A stretch of DNA of 64,000 bases from Flavobacterium flavigenum (GTDB taxonomy: Bacteria; Bacteroidota; Bacteroidia; Flavobacteriales; Flavobacteriaceae): contig NZ_CP114285.2 in the NCBI RefSeq assembly GCF_027111255.2, positions 1 through 64,000 on the forward strand, in the 5' to 3' direction. A model generated the notes under the pieces. It did no database searches, was not told the DNA's origin, and saw only the letters and a program-made list of their open reading frames with translations. A program made the translations under genes and the position numbers. This document shows, piece by piece, positions 16,800 to 25,794 of this stretch (its first letter is position 1; the number at the start of each line of letters is the position of its first letter).

Positions 16800-19385
16800 A
16801 TGTACACGTTACCAAAAATAGAACGTTTCAATCAGGATGTTCTTTCTAAATATCACATTTATAATAGTGTTTTTATAACATTACCCTTCGATTCGATTGA
16901 TAATACCGGAGTTTTACTTCCATTGTTTACAGAAACATGCGAAACAGGTTTTAAAAAGCAGGAAACTCCGAAAGAAATTTTCGATTTTTTTTCAAATAAA
17001 TTTTTGAATAACGCTTCTGAGACAGAAAAGATTGATTTAATGTTTCGTTTTATTCAGTATATCGAACGTCAAATAGTATTGTTTGATGCTATTGAAGACG
17101 CCGCTTTTCCTGTTGTAAATAATATGGAAGGACGGGGTTCTCTTCGTGATATTAAAGAAAAGTCAGATGCAAAGGAAAAAGATGACGCATTAATCGATTT
17201 TCTTGAAAATTTCAATGTCAGAACTGTTTTAACAGCGCATCCAACACAGTTTTATCCGGGACCGGTTCTTGGGATTATAAATGATTTGACTGAAGCAATC
17301 AGACAAAATGATTTATTAAAAATCAAACAACTGTTGGCGCAGTTAGGAAAGACTCCTTTTATCCAAAATGAAAAACCAAATCCGTATGATGAAGCAGTAA
17401 GTTTGATTTGGTATTTGGAAAATGTATTCTACGATACAGCAGGTGAAATAGTGCATTATCTGCAAAAAAATATTCTTCAGGGAGATGCTATTCAAAATCA
17501 ATTAATAAAACTTGGTTTCTGGCCAGGAGGAGATCGTGATGGTAATCCATTTGTGACCACCGATATCACATTGAAAGTTGCTGAGCGTCTGCGCACTTCA
17601 ATTTTGAAATGTTACTATGTTGAAATGCGTAACTTAAAAAGAAAGTTAACTTTCTCAGGTGTAGATACTTTGGTTGCAGAACTTGAATATAAACTTTATA
17701 GATCTGTTTTTTATTCTAAAGGTGAAATTTATATCACTTTAGAAGAGTTGCTGACTCAGTTAAATAAAATCAGAGCCATAATTATCGAAAAACATCAGTC
17801 TTTATATTTAGATGAATTAGAGGCTTTATTGGTTAAAATTAATTTGTTTGGTTTTCATTTTGCGACTTTAGATATACGTCAGAACAGTAAAATTCACAAT
17901 GCTGTTTTTCATGATATCGTAAATTATTACTTAAATTCAGATTCAAAAATATTCCCGGAAAATTATTTCGACTTGTCTGAAGATGAAAAATTAATTGTCT
18001 TATCAAAAGTAAAAGGAGATCTAAATCCGGCTGATTTTGAAAACGATATTACCAGACTAACTTTAGAATCTGTTCAGGCTATTAAAACGATTCAGGAGAA
18101 CAATGGTGAATTTGGGGCAAATCGTTACATCATAAGTAATAATGAAAGTGCATTGAATGTAATGGAAACTTTTGCTATGATTCGCTTAAACAACTGGGGA
18201 AATCCAACTGTCGATATTATTCCGCTTTTTGAATCGGTTGATGATTTACAAAATGCACATTCAATAATGGAGCAGTTGTATACAAATCCGGAATATGCAG
18301 CGCATTTAAAATCCCGTGGTAATAAGCAGACTATAATGCTTGGTTTCTCAGACGGAACAAAGGATGGTGGGTATTTAATGGCAAACTGGAGTATTTATCA
18401 GGCAAAAATTGAACTTACACAAATATCCAGACAATACGGCATTCAGGCTATATTTTTTGACGGACGTGGAGGGCCTCCTGCACGTGGAGGTGGTAAAACA
18501 CATAAATTCTATGCATCGCTAGGACCTAAAATCGAGAACAACGAAATTCAGATTACGGTTCAGGGACAAACGATTAGTTCTAATTTTGGAACTTTAGATT
18601 CCTGCCGTTACAATATCGAAAATTTATTGAGTGCCGGAGTAACAAATCAGGTTTTTGGTAAAGATAAAAATGAACTGAGTGCTGATGAAACTGCAATTTT
18701 GACTCAATTGGCTGGTTTAGGATATGAAAAATATTTAAGTTTTAAAAATCACCCTAAATTTATTCCGTATTTAGAAAAGATGAGTACTTTAAAATACTAT
18801 TCTAAAACTAATATTGGAAGCCGTCCATCGAAAAGAAGTAAGTCGGAACAATTGGATTTTGCTGATTTAAGAGCAATTCCTTTTGTGGGTTCCTGGAGTC
18901 AATTGAAGCAAAATGTACCTGGTTTCTTTGGAGTAGGTACTGCTTTAAAGCATTTTGAAGACACTAACCAGTGGGATAAAGTAAATGATTTGTATCACAA
19001 TTCATTATTTTTTAAAACACTTTTGGAGAATAGTATGATGTCATTGGCAAAATCATTTTTACCATTGACTGCTTATATGAAAAAAGACCCGGAATTCGGC
19101 GAATTCTGGCAGATTATTTATGATGAGTTCAAAGAAACAGAACGTCTTTTACTTAAAATAGCAGGTCATAAAACACTTATGGAAAATTATCCTGATGGTA
19201 AAGCGTCAATTCAAATAAGAGAACGTATTGTATTGCCTTTGTTAACAATACAGCAATATGCGCTGTTGAGAATTAATGAGTTGAATAAAGAAAAGGCAGT
19301 AGATCAGGATTTGATAAAAGTATATGAGAAAATCGTAACGCGCTCTCTTTTTGGAAATACAAATGCAAGTAGAAATTCGGCTTAA
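16800..19385 (+). CDS. ppc: phosphoenolpyruvate carboxylase
   Basis: An 861-residue enzyme that carboxylates PEP to oxaloacetate, replenishing the TCA cycle. Signatures are intact: LTAHPTQFYPG near residue 143 (catalytic His), FWPGGDRDGNPFVT near 240, FDGRGGPPARGGGKTH near 558 and IGSRPSKR near 676. The length is close to the E. coli enzyme (883). The C-terminus ends ASRNSA rather than the usual NTG. It lies 12 bp upstream of the DinB-like gene and probably shares a transcript with it. Confidence 0.96.
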   Translation: MYTLPKIERFNQDVLSKYHIYNSVFITLPFDSIDNTGVLLPLFTETCETGFKKQETPKEIFDFFSNKFLNNASETEKIDLMFRFIQYIERQIVLFDAIEDAAFPVVNNMEGRGSLRDIKEKSDAKEKDDALIDFLENFNVRTVLTAHPTQFYPGPVLGIINDLTEAIRQNDLLKIKQLLAQLGKTPFIQNEKPNPYDEAVSLIWYLENVFYDTAGEIVHYLQKNILQGDAIQNQLIKLGFWPGGDRDGNPFVTTDITLKVAERLRTSILKCYYVEMRNLKRKLTFSGVDTLVAELEYKLYRSVFYSKGEIYITLEELLTQLNKIRAIIIEKHQSLYLDELEALLVKINLFGFHFATLDIRQNSKIHNAVFHDIVNYYLNSDSKIFPENYFDLSEDEKLIVLSKVKGDLNPADFENDITRLTLESVQAIKTIQENNGEFGANRYIISNNESALNVMETFAMIRLNNWGNPTVDIIPLFESVDDLQNAHSIMEQLYTNPEYAAHLKSRGNKQTIMLGFSDGTKDGGYLMANWSIYQAKIELTQISRQYGIQAIFFDGRGGPPARGGGKTHKFYASLGPKIENNEIQITVQGQTISSNFGTLDSCRYNIENLLSAGVTNQVFGKDKNELSADETAILTQLAGLGYEKYLSFKNHPKFIPYLEKMSTLKYYSKTNIGSRPSKRSKSEQLDFADLRAIPFVGSWSQLKQNVPGFFGVGTALKHFEDTNQWDKVNDLYHNSLFFKTLLENSMMSLAKSFLPLTAYMKKDPEFGEFWQIIYDEFKETERLLLKIAGHKTLMENYPDGKASIQIRERIVLPLLTIQQYALLRINELNKEKAVDQDLIKVYEKIVTRSLFGNTNASRNSA

Positions 19386-19397
19386 ATTAATTGATGT

Positions 19398-19913
19398 ATG
19401 TTAGCTTCAGGTTTATCAACAAATGAATATTCTGTTTTTAATGCAACTTATATAAAAGCTGCTAATGATAAAACATTATTAGATGGTTTAAGAGAAGGGC
19501 TGCCACAGCTGCTTAACTTTATAGGAAATGTTCCGGCTGATAAATTAGAATATCGTTATGCGGAAGGGAAATGGACAATAAAGGATATTGTTCTTCATAT
19601 GATTGATACAGAGCGTATTTTTGCTTATCGGGCTTTAAGAATCAGCAGAGGGGATAAAACTCCTTTGCCGGGTTTTGAAGAAAATGATTATGTTCCGTTT
19701 GCGTTTGCTAATTCCCGTTCAATAGAGAGTTTATTGGCTGAATATGAAAGTGCAAGAAAAGCAACAATTAGTTTTTTTGAAAGTCTGAATGAAGATCAGC
19801 TTTTATTTATGGGGACGGCTTCGAATACGGCAATTTCTGTAAGGGCAATAGGTTTTATTATTACAGGCCATCAGAATCATCACCTAAGAGTGATTTCAGA
19901 AAGGTACCTATAA
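19398..19913 (+). CDS. DinB-like (YfiT-type) four-helix protein
   Basis: A 171-residue cytosolic protein of the DinB/YfiT superfamily, a four-helix bundle with a metal site of three histidines. Likely ligands are in VLHMIDTERIFAYRALR (first His, near residue 71) and GHQNHHLRVISERYL (last His pair, near 158). Superfamily members include bacillithiol- and mycothiol-type transferases; the substrate is not deducible. It follows ppc by 12 bp and converges on the small gene at 19915. Confidence 0.87.
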   Translation: MLASGLSTNEYSVFNATYIKAANDKTLLDGLREGLPQLLNFIGNVPADKLEYRYAEGKWTIKDIVLHMIDTERIFAYRALRISRGDKTPLPGFEENDYVPFAFANSRSIESLLAEYESARKATISFFESLNEDQLLFMGTASNTAISVRAIGFIITGHQNHHLRVISERYL

Positions 19914-19914
19914 T

Positions 19915-20055
19915 TTAATTTAAAGCACGTTTTGTAACATATGCGCGATAACCAATAATTGCTAATTGCCATTTTTTAGCTTTGGCTAAATCTAAACCTT
20001 GTTTTGTAAAACTAGGCAGAAGAAGTTTGTTTATTTTTGCTAATATTTTAAACAT
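19915..20055 (-). CDS. conserved small basic protein, 46 residues
   Basis: An ATG-started reading frame of 46 codons plus stop. It is strongly basic, with an amphipathic N-terminal helix (MFKILAKINKLLLPSF), a middle KQGLDLAKAKKWQLA and a C-terminus IIGYRAYVTKRALN. I recall similar short proteins at Flavobacterium loci. The composition (many Lys and Leu, no rare codons) and tight fit between two other gene ends support a real gene. There is no signal peptide; it could be membrane-associated. Function unknown. Confidence 0.6.
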   Translation of the reverse strand: MFKILAKINKLLLPSFTKQGLDLAKAKKWQLAIIGYRAYVTKRALN

Positions 20056-20080
20056 AATTATTTAATTTTTTCAAAGATAT

Positions 20081-20113
20081 AAAAAAGACTTTGCTAATAG
20101 CAAAGTCTTTTTT
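20081..20113. terminator. bidirectional terminator
   Basis: AAAAAAGACTTTGCTA and TAGCAAAGTCTTTTTT form a near-perfect 16-bp palindrome with almost no loop. It ends the leftward M56 gene that stops at 20135. Confidence 0.85.
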
Positions 20114-20134
20114 GTGTTTTTAGTTAAGTTGATT

Positions 20135-21859
20135 TTATGATTTTTGACTTTCTTTCTCCATTTTTTTCATTTCTTTTTCGTGAAGTTTCATGTTTTTCTC
20201 GAATACCTTCATGTTATTTTCAAATTGCTTCATATTTATTTCGTACTCCTTCGAATCTTTACCATATTTTATTTGAATATCTTCGGTAAATTTCTCCATG
20301 TCAGCGTAGAATTTTTCCATTGCGATTTCATATTTTTCCATTTCCTTTTCAAAAATAGCTTCACGTTTAGACATGATTTCTTCGATTTGTTTCTCATAAG
20401 CGGACATGTCTGGCTCAAAAGCTTCCATTTTTCTTTCAAATTCAGCCATTTCCTTTTCAAACTTACTCATAGCTACTTTGTCCTTTGGATTTGTAGGTGG
20501 AACAGGAGGTTTTGGCATTTTTGACATATCTGATGCCGGAGCTTGTGGCATTGATCCCGTTGGAAATGAAGGTGGAGTAGGTGGGGCAGGTGGTGTTATG
20601 GTCGTTATTGTACTTATTTTGGTACTGCTTTTTTCATCCAAAATAAGATTGTCACCAACAACTATTGGTTTGTCCATACCGCCATCCGTAATGACATTGA
20701 TTTTTTTAGATCCTTTTTCTGTTGTAACAACAATTCCACAGCTTTTAATTGGTTCGTTGCCTTCAATCTGAATGGTTTGGTCTTCACCAGTTCCTTTTTG
20801 AATATCAACTTTAATAGCAGTTAATTCATTTTTTGTATTCCTTTTAACATCAGATATCACAACATCTACATCATGATTTTCTTTCAGTTGTTCAGTAAAT
20901 TCTTTTAATTCCTGATCGGTTGTATTTTTTTTAATTTTATAAATATGAACAGAATTTGGTTTTTTAGAAATTTCCTGGGTTTCCTTTTTCTCTTGTGCAA
21001 TGGTTTTAATTTGAAATAAAAACACAAAAGCTACCAGAGCTGGCAGTATTGCATAATACTTCCATGAATTCCTTTTTTTTGATTGATTTTTGTTTAACAT
21101 GACAATTCGTTTTTTGATTAATGATTGATAAAAATGATTGGTGATCGCAACACAGCTTTCGTGTGTTGTTATTTTTAAAAGTGTATATTGATACGCTTTT
21201 TTGTCTGATATTTTTTTGGCAGCTTCGTTATCGGCAATAAATTCGAGGTTTTGTAAAATGGCTTTTTTGTATAACCAAATGACAGGGTTGAACCAAAACA
21301 ATACACAAAACACTCGTGAAACTAATACATCAATAGTGTGATTTTGATCGCTGTGTACTTTTTCATGCTCAATTATATTTTCTAATTCTGCTTCTGTATA
21401 CATTGATGAGTTGTATACGATGTAATCAAAATAAGAGAACGGAGCAATATTTTCAGATATATCAACAAATTTAAAATCAGCCTGCTGTTGTATTTTTTTT
21501 CCCTTTAAGACCGAATTTAAACTATAGAAATCAGCAGCAAATTTTATTATGAGTGCTACAAAACCAATGCAGTAAACAAAAAGAAATATGTAATCCCAAT
21601 TAATTTCAAATGATTCTTGTGGAATAGTTTGGGGGATAAAACTTTGTGGATAATCAACTGTTGAAACAGGAATAGGATCAATCCATACAATTTTTCTATA
21701 AACTAAAAGAGGGAGAATTAGTGAAGTGGGTAATCCAGTCATTAAAAACCATCTGTTGCTGTTAAAAAAAGTTTCTTTGCGTAATAAGAAATAATAGGCA
21801 AAATAAAACAATAAAATCAACCCGGATGATTTTGCGATATAAATGAAAAATGCTTCCAT
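20135..21859 (-). CDS. BlaR1-like M56 membrane metalloprotease with Met/Phe-rich coiled-coil tail
   Basis: The start is the ATG giving MEAFFIYIAK, 7 bp after the blaI-like stop; 574 residues. Residues 1-300 are a BlaR1/MecR1-type sensor with four to five membrane helices and the zinc motif HEKVH near residue 167. A single helix (ILPALVAFVFLFQ) near 275 precedes a periplasmic region with two beta-rich segments (290-400), a proline-rich linker (TPPAPPTPPSFP near 420) and a charged helix (about 450-574) with Met and aromatic residues every seven positions (EKEMEKYEIAMEKFYADMEKF). No penicillin-binding domain is present, so the signal is not obviously a beta-lactam. It probably cleaves or inactivates the partner BlaI-like repressor. 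Confidence 0.88.
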   Translation of the reverse strand: MEAFFIYIAKSSGLILLFYFAYYFLLRKETFFNSNRWFLMTGLPTSLILPLLVYRKIVWIDPIPVSTVDYPQSFIPQTIPQESFEINWDYIFLFVYCIGFVALIIKFAADFYSLNSVLKGKKIQQQADFKFVDISENIAPFSYFDYIVYNSSMYTEAELENIIEHEKVHSDQNHTIDVLVSRVFCVLFWFNPVIWLYKKAILQNLEFIADNEAAKKISDKKAYQYTLLKITTHESCVAITNHFYQSLIKKRIVMLNKNQSKKRNSWKYYAILPALVAFVFLFQIKTIAQEKKETQEISKKPNSVHIYKIKKNTTDQELKEFTEQLKENHDVDVVISDVKRNTKNELTAIKVDIQKGTGEDQTIQIEGNEPIKSCGIVVTTEKGSKKINVITDGGMDKPIVVGDNLILDEKSSTKISTITTITPPAPPTPPSFPTGSMPQAPASDMSKMPKPPVPPTNPKDKVAMSKFEKEMAEFERKMEAFEPDMSAYEKQIEEIMSKREAIFEKEMEKYEIAMEKFYADMEKFTEDIQIKYGKDSKEYEINMKQFENNMKVFEKNMKLHEKEMKKMEKESQKS

Positions 21860-21866
21860 AAAATAA

Positions 21867-22238
21867 TTATTTTTCTTCTTCTTTTGGATTTTCAATCATA
21901 GCTAAGATTTCACGTAATTCGGTAGCAGATATTTTTTCTTCTTTGGCAAAAAACGAAACCATATTTTTATAAGAACTGTTGAAATAATTATCAATTGCAG
22001 TTTTCATGTATTTTTTGCTGTATGCTTCAAGGCTTATCACAGGATAATATTGATGCGTATTTCCAAAGGCATTGTGCCCGACAAAACCTTTTTCTTCCAG
22101 GTTTCGAATAATTGTTGAAAGTGTGTTATAATGAGGCTGATCTTCGGTGATTTCTGCCTGTACTTCTTTTACGAAAGCTTTTTTCAGCTTCCATAAAATA
22201 TGCATTATTTCTTCTTCTTTGTTTGTTAACTTTTGCAT
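21867..22238 (-). CDS. BlaI/MecI/CopY-family repressor
   Basis: A 123-residue winged-helix repressor: TNKEEEIMHILWKLKKAFVKEV near the start, then THYNTLSTIIRNLEEKGFVGH-like recognition helix sequence (YNTLSTIIRNLEEKGFV) and a dimerising C-terminus. It is the first gene of a two-gene unit with the M56 sensor, 7 bp apart. In this family the sensor protease triggers repressor cleavage. Dyad sites overlapping its own promoter suggest autorepression. Confidence 0.93.
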   Translation of the reverse strand: MQKLTNKEEEIMHILWKLKKAFVKEVQAEITEDQPHYNTLSTIIRNLEEKGFVGHNAFGNTHQYYPVISLEAYSKKYMKTAIDNYFNSSYKNMVSFFAKEEKISATELREILAMIENPKEEEK

Positions 22239-22254
22239 GTATTTTAATTTTAAT

Positions 22255-22331
22255 CAAACCTACAACTATTTTTTTAGTTACACAACTATAAAAATAGTTA
22301 TTTTAACTAAAAAAGAAGTTTTTCTTTAGTT
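22255..22331 (-). promoter_or_regulatory. blaI/M56 promoter with overlapping dyad operators
   Basis: On the minus strand a -33 TTG (plus 22283-22285) and a -7 TAGGTTTG (plus 22255-22262) are 20 bp apart. Two dyads overlap them: AACTA-6-TAGTT (22264-22279) lies between the boxes, and AACTAT-4-ATAGTT (22284-22299) starts on the -33. A wider pair, AACTA at 22304 and TAGTT at 22327, lies upstream. BlaI family members bind such dyads as dimers, so repressor control of this promoter is likely. Confidence 0.65.
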
Positions 22332-22395
22332 TTAAAGAAGAAATATTATTTCAAATTCAGTTTAATAGATTGAAATATAGTACTTTGAAATGTTT

Positions 22396-23613
22396 TTATG
22401 AAGTTTTCTCTAAAATAAGGGCATTCTTAATCCATAAACAGCAAAATGTGGCGACAATACCAATACTGGCCATGAAAAACCAGTTAACCTGATATCCAAA
22501 TCGTGTAATAATTTCAAAACCCACTTTTGAACTGATGATATGAGCTAAACTAAAACTCATGGTATAAAGTGCCATATATTGTCCTTCATGACCTCGGGGA
22601 GCACGACTTAATGCGAAGGCATTAGAAAAAGGAAAAGCAAGGATTTCTCCTATCGAAATACAAATCATGCTAATCACGAGGATTCCTGCCCAAATGTTAA
22701 TTAATAATAGAAAAAAACTTAGTGACATAATAAAAGACCCCCATATAATGATTTTTATTTTTGGTGAAGCTTTTCTTTCTAAAAATCCGACAGTAGGCAT
22801 TTCTAATGCAAAAATCAGCAAGCCATTTAAGGTCATTAAAAGACCGGTTTGAAATTCTGTCAGACCAAATTTCTCATTGTGATATAGTGGTAAGGTAGTA
22901 AAAAGCTGGAAAAAGATCATAGCAGTAACAAAACTCACAAATAAGAAAACCCAAAATATCCTGTCTTTAAAAACCGATTTTGTTTCTGCCGAATTTTCAA
23001 CTTTATCTTCATATATCACTTTTTTCTTTTCTTTTACAAGTAAAGCAAAGATTGAAATCGAAATGATACAGGAAAGTCCGTCAACCCAAAAAAGCCCCTG
23101 ATATCCTATTCCCATGATAATCAGACCTCCTAAAGCAGGACCGGCAGCAAAACCTAAATTTACTGCTAAGCGAACTAATGTTAAAGCTCTTGTCCTGTTT
23201 TCGGGTTTAGCATAGGCACCTAGTGAAACAAACATGGCAGGTCTAAACATATCTGCAATAGCCATTAAACAAAACATCCCTATACAAAGTCCGAAAAAGC
23301 TTGTAATATATTGAATAAAAAATAGAGAAATTCCAGTTGTAAATAAACTAAATATCATGATTTTATAAAATCCTATTTTATCGGATAATTTTCCTCCTAG
23401 CCAGGATCCCAGCATTGATCCGAATCCGAATGCGACCATAATCCACCCAACCTGATTATAGGTAAAATGAAGGTCTTCTTTTAAATATTTTGATAAAAAA
23501 GGCAATACCATTGTGCCTGCACGATTAATAAAAGTAATAATGGCAAGTATCCATATTTCTCTTCTAAATCCTCTGAAATTGTTGATGTAATGGTGAAAAG
23601 CGTTTTTTAACAT
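22396..23613 (-). CDS. MFS transporter, drug-efflux-like
   Basis: A 405-residue inner-membrane protein with 12 hydrophobic segments. The ATG at 23613 gives MLKNAFHHYINNFRGF; an upstream TTG is less likely. The loop 2-3 motif is present in GSWLGGKLSDKIGFYK near residue 68, along with RAGTMVLPFL and RLAVNLGFAAGPALGG near 146. These fit the major facilitator superfamily of proton-driven exporters (DHA1-like). The substrate is unknown. It is transcribed alone, divergent from the DUF1684 gene. Confidence 0.88.
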   Translation of the reverse strand: MLKNAFHHYINNFRGFRREIWILAIITFINRAGTMVLPFLSKYLKEDLHFTYNQVGWIMVAFGFGSMLGSWLGGKLSDKIGFYKIMIFSLFTTGISLFFIQYITSFFGLCIGMFCLMAIADMFRPAMFVSLGAYAKPENRTRALTLVRLAVNLGFAAGPALGGLIIMGIGYQGLFWVDGLSCIISISIFALLVKEKKKVIYEDKVENSAETKSVFKDRIFWVFLFVSFVTAMIFFQLFTTLPLYHNEKFGLTEFQTGLLMTLNGLLIFALEMPTVGFLERKASPKIKIIIWGSFIMSLSFFLLLINIWAGILVISMICISIGEILAFPFSNAFALSRAPRGHEGQYMALYTMSFSLAHIISSKVGFEIITRFGYQVNWFFMASIGIVATFCCLWIKNALILEKTS

Positions 23614-23711
23614 TATAAAAGAAGTTGTTTTCAACAAAGTTAGGAAACTTTGTAACGTGAAGCGGTTGCTGCTTTGTTTGTTTTAAACTATTTTTGTGCA
23701 AAATTTCTATA

Positions 23712-24308
23712 ATGAAAAATAGTGTACTTATTTTATTATTGGTATTTAATTGGACTTATAGTCAGGTTAAATTCAATAAAAATAATGCTGAAAAATTTCA
23801 GAAAACTATTAATGCGGAATATGCAGATGCGAAAACTAGCCCATTAATGGCTAATGATTTGAAAACATTTAAATCACTTGACTTTTATCCTATAAGCAGT
23901 AAATATTTTGTGAACGCAAAATTGGTAAAAGCTAAAAATGAAAAAGCATTTGAAATGAAAACATCAACTTCAAGAAAACCGAAATACATTAAATATGGAA
24001 CGGTTTTCTTTACAATTGATGGAGTTGCATTACAATTAAATGTTTATCAGGATGTGGAACTCTCGAAATCAGATAAGTATAAAAATTATTTGTTTTTACC
24101 TTTTTCAGATTTAACATGTGGAAAAGAGAGTTACATTGGAGGAAGATATATTGACCTGGAAGTTCCAAAAGGAAATACGATTGAAATCGACTTTAATCAA
24201 TCTTATAATCCTTATTGTGCTTATAATCATAAATATTCATGCCCAATTGTTCCATTGGAAAATGATTTAAATATTGCCATTAAGGCTGGTTTAAAAACGT
24301 TTCATTAA
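23712..24308 (+). CDS. DUF1684 domain-containing secreted protein
   Basis: The ATG at 23712 gives a signal peptide (MKNSVLILLLVFNWTYSQ); 198 residues. The DUF1684 signature is clear: a segment on the pattern of KYGTVFFTIDG, then YLFLPFSDLTCGKESYIGGRY near residue 135 and FNQSYNPYCAYN near 164. The four cysteines in this region, with NPYCAY, suggest a metal or substrate site, but no activity is known. It overlaps the TatD gene by one base (TAATG), so translation is coupled. Confidence 0.85.
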   Translation: MKNSVLILLLVFNWTYSQVKFNKNNAEKFQKTINAEYADAKTSPLMANDLKTFKSLDFYPISSKYFVNAKLVKAKNEKAFEMKTSTSRKPKYIKYGTVFFTIDGVALQLNVYQDVELSKSDKYKNYLFLPFSDLTCGKESYIGGRYIDLEVPKGNTIEIDFNQSYNPYCAYNHKYSCPIVPLENDLNIAIKAGLKTFH

Positions 24309-24976
24309 TGAAATTTTTCAATCTTCATACACATCAGTTTACCAATAATCCTGATGTTTTAGAGTTGGTGAATCAATATCCTCAGGATTTTGATGTTTCA
24401 GTTCCGTTTTATTCTATTGGAATTCATCCATGGTACATTGTTGAAGCCAGAATTGATGCCGATTTAAAAATTATTGAAGAAAAATTAAAAGAATTTAATT
24501 GTCTGGCTATTGGTGAGTGCGGTCTGGATAAGCGAATTGAAATTCCGTTTGAGCAGCAGGTTAGTGTTTTTGAGCAGCAGTTGTTTTTAGCAGAAAAATA
24601 TAAAAAGCCAGTAGTTATTCATTGTGTTGCAGCATATCAGGAAGTGATTTCAATGAAAAAAAAGTTGAATATTTCGGTTCCGATGATCATTCATGGTTTT
24701 TCAAAGAATAATCAGATTGCGAATCAGCTTATTAAGGAAGGATTTTATCTTTCGTTTGGGGAATTTTTATTACGAAATCCGGATTTAAAAACAGTTTTTC
24801 AAAATATACCAAATGATCGCTTTTTTTTGGAAACAGACACAATTGAAGAAAATATCCAAGATGTTTATGAATTAGCTTCAAATTATAAAGGATTAAAAAA
24901 TCAAGAATTACAAGCTGTAATCTCAAATAATTATAAAGATGTGTTCAGAATCAATCATTCTGAAACGAAGAAGTAA
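24308..24976 (+). CDS. TatD family hydrolase
   Basis: A 222-residue amidohydrolase-fold protein of the short TatD type found in Bacteroidota. Visible ligand-region motifs are NLHTHQ (residues 4-9), IHPWY near 37, GECGLDKR near 63, VIHCVAA near 102, IHGFSKN near 122 and ETDT near 176. TatD proteins are metal-dependent nucleases or esterases. Its start overlaps the DUF1684 stop by one base, and tcdA follows after 26 bp. Confidence 0.9.
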   Translation: MKFFNLHTHQFTNNPDVLELVNQYPQDFDVSVPFYSIGIHPWYIVEARIDADLKIIEEKLKEFNCLAIGECGLDKRIEIPFEQQVSVFEQQLFLAEKYKKPVVIHCVAAYQEVISMKKKLNISVPMIIHGFSKNNQIANQLIKEGFYLSFGEFLLRNPDLKTVFQNIPNDRFFLETDTIEENIQDVYELASNYKGLKNQELQAVISNNYKDVFRINHSETKK

Positions 24977-25002
24977 ACAAATTAAAATAACAAAAGAAGT
25001 AT

Positions 25003-25719
25003 ATGGCAGAGTGGACAGAAAGAGCCGAGCTTTTATTTACAAAAGAAGGATTAGATAACCTGCAGAATTCCAATGTTTTGGTTGTGGGTTTAGGAGGGGT
25101 AGGATCGTTTGCAGCTGAATTTTTGGCTAGAGCAGGAGTAGGCAATATGACTATAGTTGACGGAGATGTTGTTGATATTACAAATATAAACAGACAATTG
25201 CCTGCTTTGCATTCAACTGTTGGGGAACCAAAAATTAAAATTGTAGGTGATCGCCTGATGGATATTAATCCTGAGCTAAAATTAACACGAGTACAGGAAT
25301 TTTTATCACCGGAACGTGCTTTTGAAATCGTTTCTCCTGAATTTGATTATGTTCTGGATTGCATTGACAGTATTACGCCGAAACTGAATTTGATTATTGC
25401 AGCGAAACGCAAAAGAGTAAAAATAATAAGCAGTATGGGGGCTGGCGGAAAAATGTTAGCTTCTAAAGTTAAAGTTTCTGATATTTCTAAAACTATTAAT
25501 TGTTACTTTTCTAAAGCAATCCGTAAGCGATTAAAGGCTGCAAATATCAACAAATTGAAAGTTGTTTTTTCTTCAGAAATACAAAATGAAAAAAGCCTGA
25601 AATTAACCGACGGTAAAAATTTTAAAAAATCTTTCTACGGAACAAACAGTTATATGCCGGGATTGTTTGGACTTCACGCTGCTGAAACCGTAATACGTCA
25701 CTTGCTTAAAAAAGAATAG
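25003..25719 (+). CDS. tcdA: tRNA threonylcarbamoyladenosine dehydratase
   Basis: A 238-residue E1-like enzyme that cyclises t6A37 in tRNA using ATP. The nucleotide loop is GLGGVGSFAAEFLARAG near residue 30, followed by DGDVVDITNINRQ near 54 and DCIDSITPKL near 116. The C-terminus shows the hallmark FYGTNSYMPGLFGLHAA. It is third in the rightward DUF1684-TatD-TcdA run. Confidence 0.93.
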   Translation: MAEWTERAELLFTKEGLDNLQNSNVLVVGLGGVGSFAAEFLARAGVGNMTIVDGDVVDITNINRQLPALHSTVGEPKIKIVGDRLMDINPELKLTRVQEFLSPERAFEIVSPEFDYVLDCIDSITPKLNLIIAAKRKRVKIISSMGAGGKMLASKVKVSDISKTINCYFSKAIRKRLKAANINKLKVVFSSEIQNEKSLKLTDGKNFKKSFYGTNSYMPGLFGLHAAETVIRHLLKKE

Positions 25720-25726
25720 TTTAATG

Positions 25727-25790
25727 CTTAACATTCTAAGTTTATGATAAAAAACAAAATACTTGGAATCTCAAAACCTTAGTAACTTAA
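25727..25790. repeat. octamer-type intergenic repeat (CTTAGnnn family) before the HAD gene
   Basis: From 25762 the units CTTGGAAT, CTCAAAAC, CTTAGTAA and CTTAA follow each other at an 8-bp period. A possible left arm with CTTAA and CTAAG lies at 25727-25740. The array ends 4 bp before the HAD start codon. Confidence 0.6.
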
Positions 25791-25794
25791 TAAA

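Noticed and set aside
20144..20524. A 126-codon open frame antisense to the M56 gene tail
   Set aside because: It is a Phe/His-rich mirror of the Met/Glu-rich coiled coil on the other strand; no start context or protein-like composition.
20135..21859. Beta-lactam resistance system (BlaR1/BlaI with beta-lactamase)
   Set aside because: No beta-lactamase gene is nearby and the sensor lacks a penicillin-binding domain.
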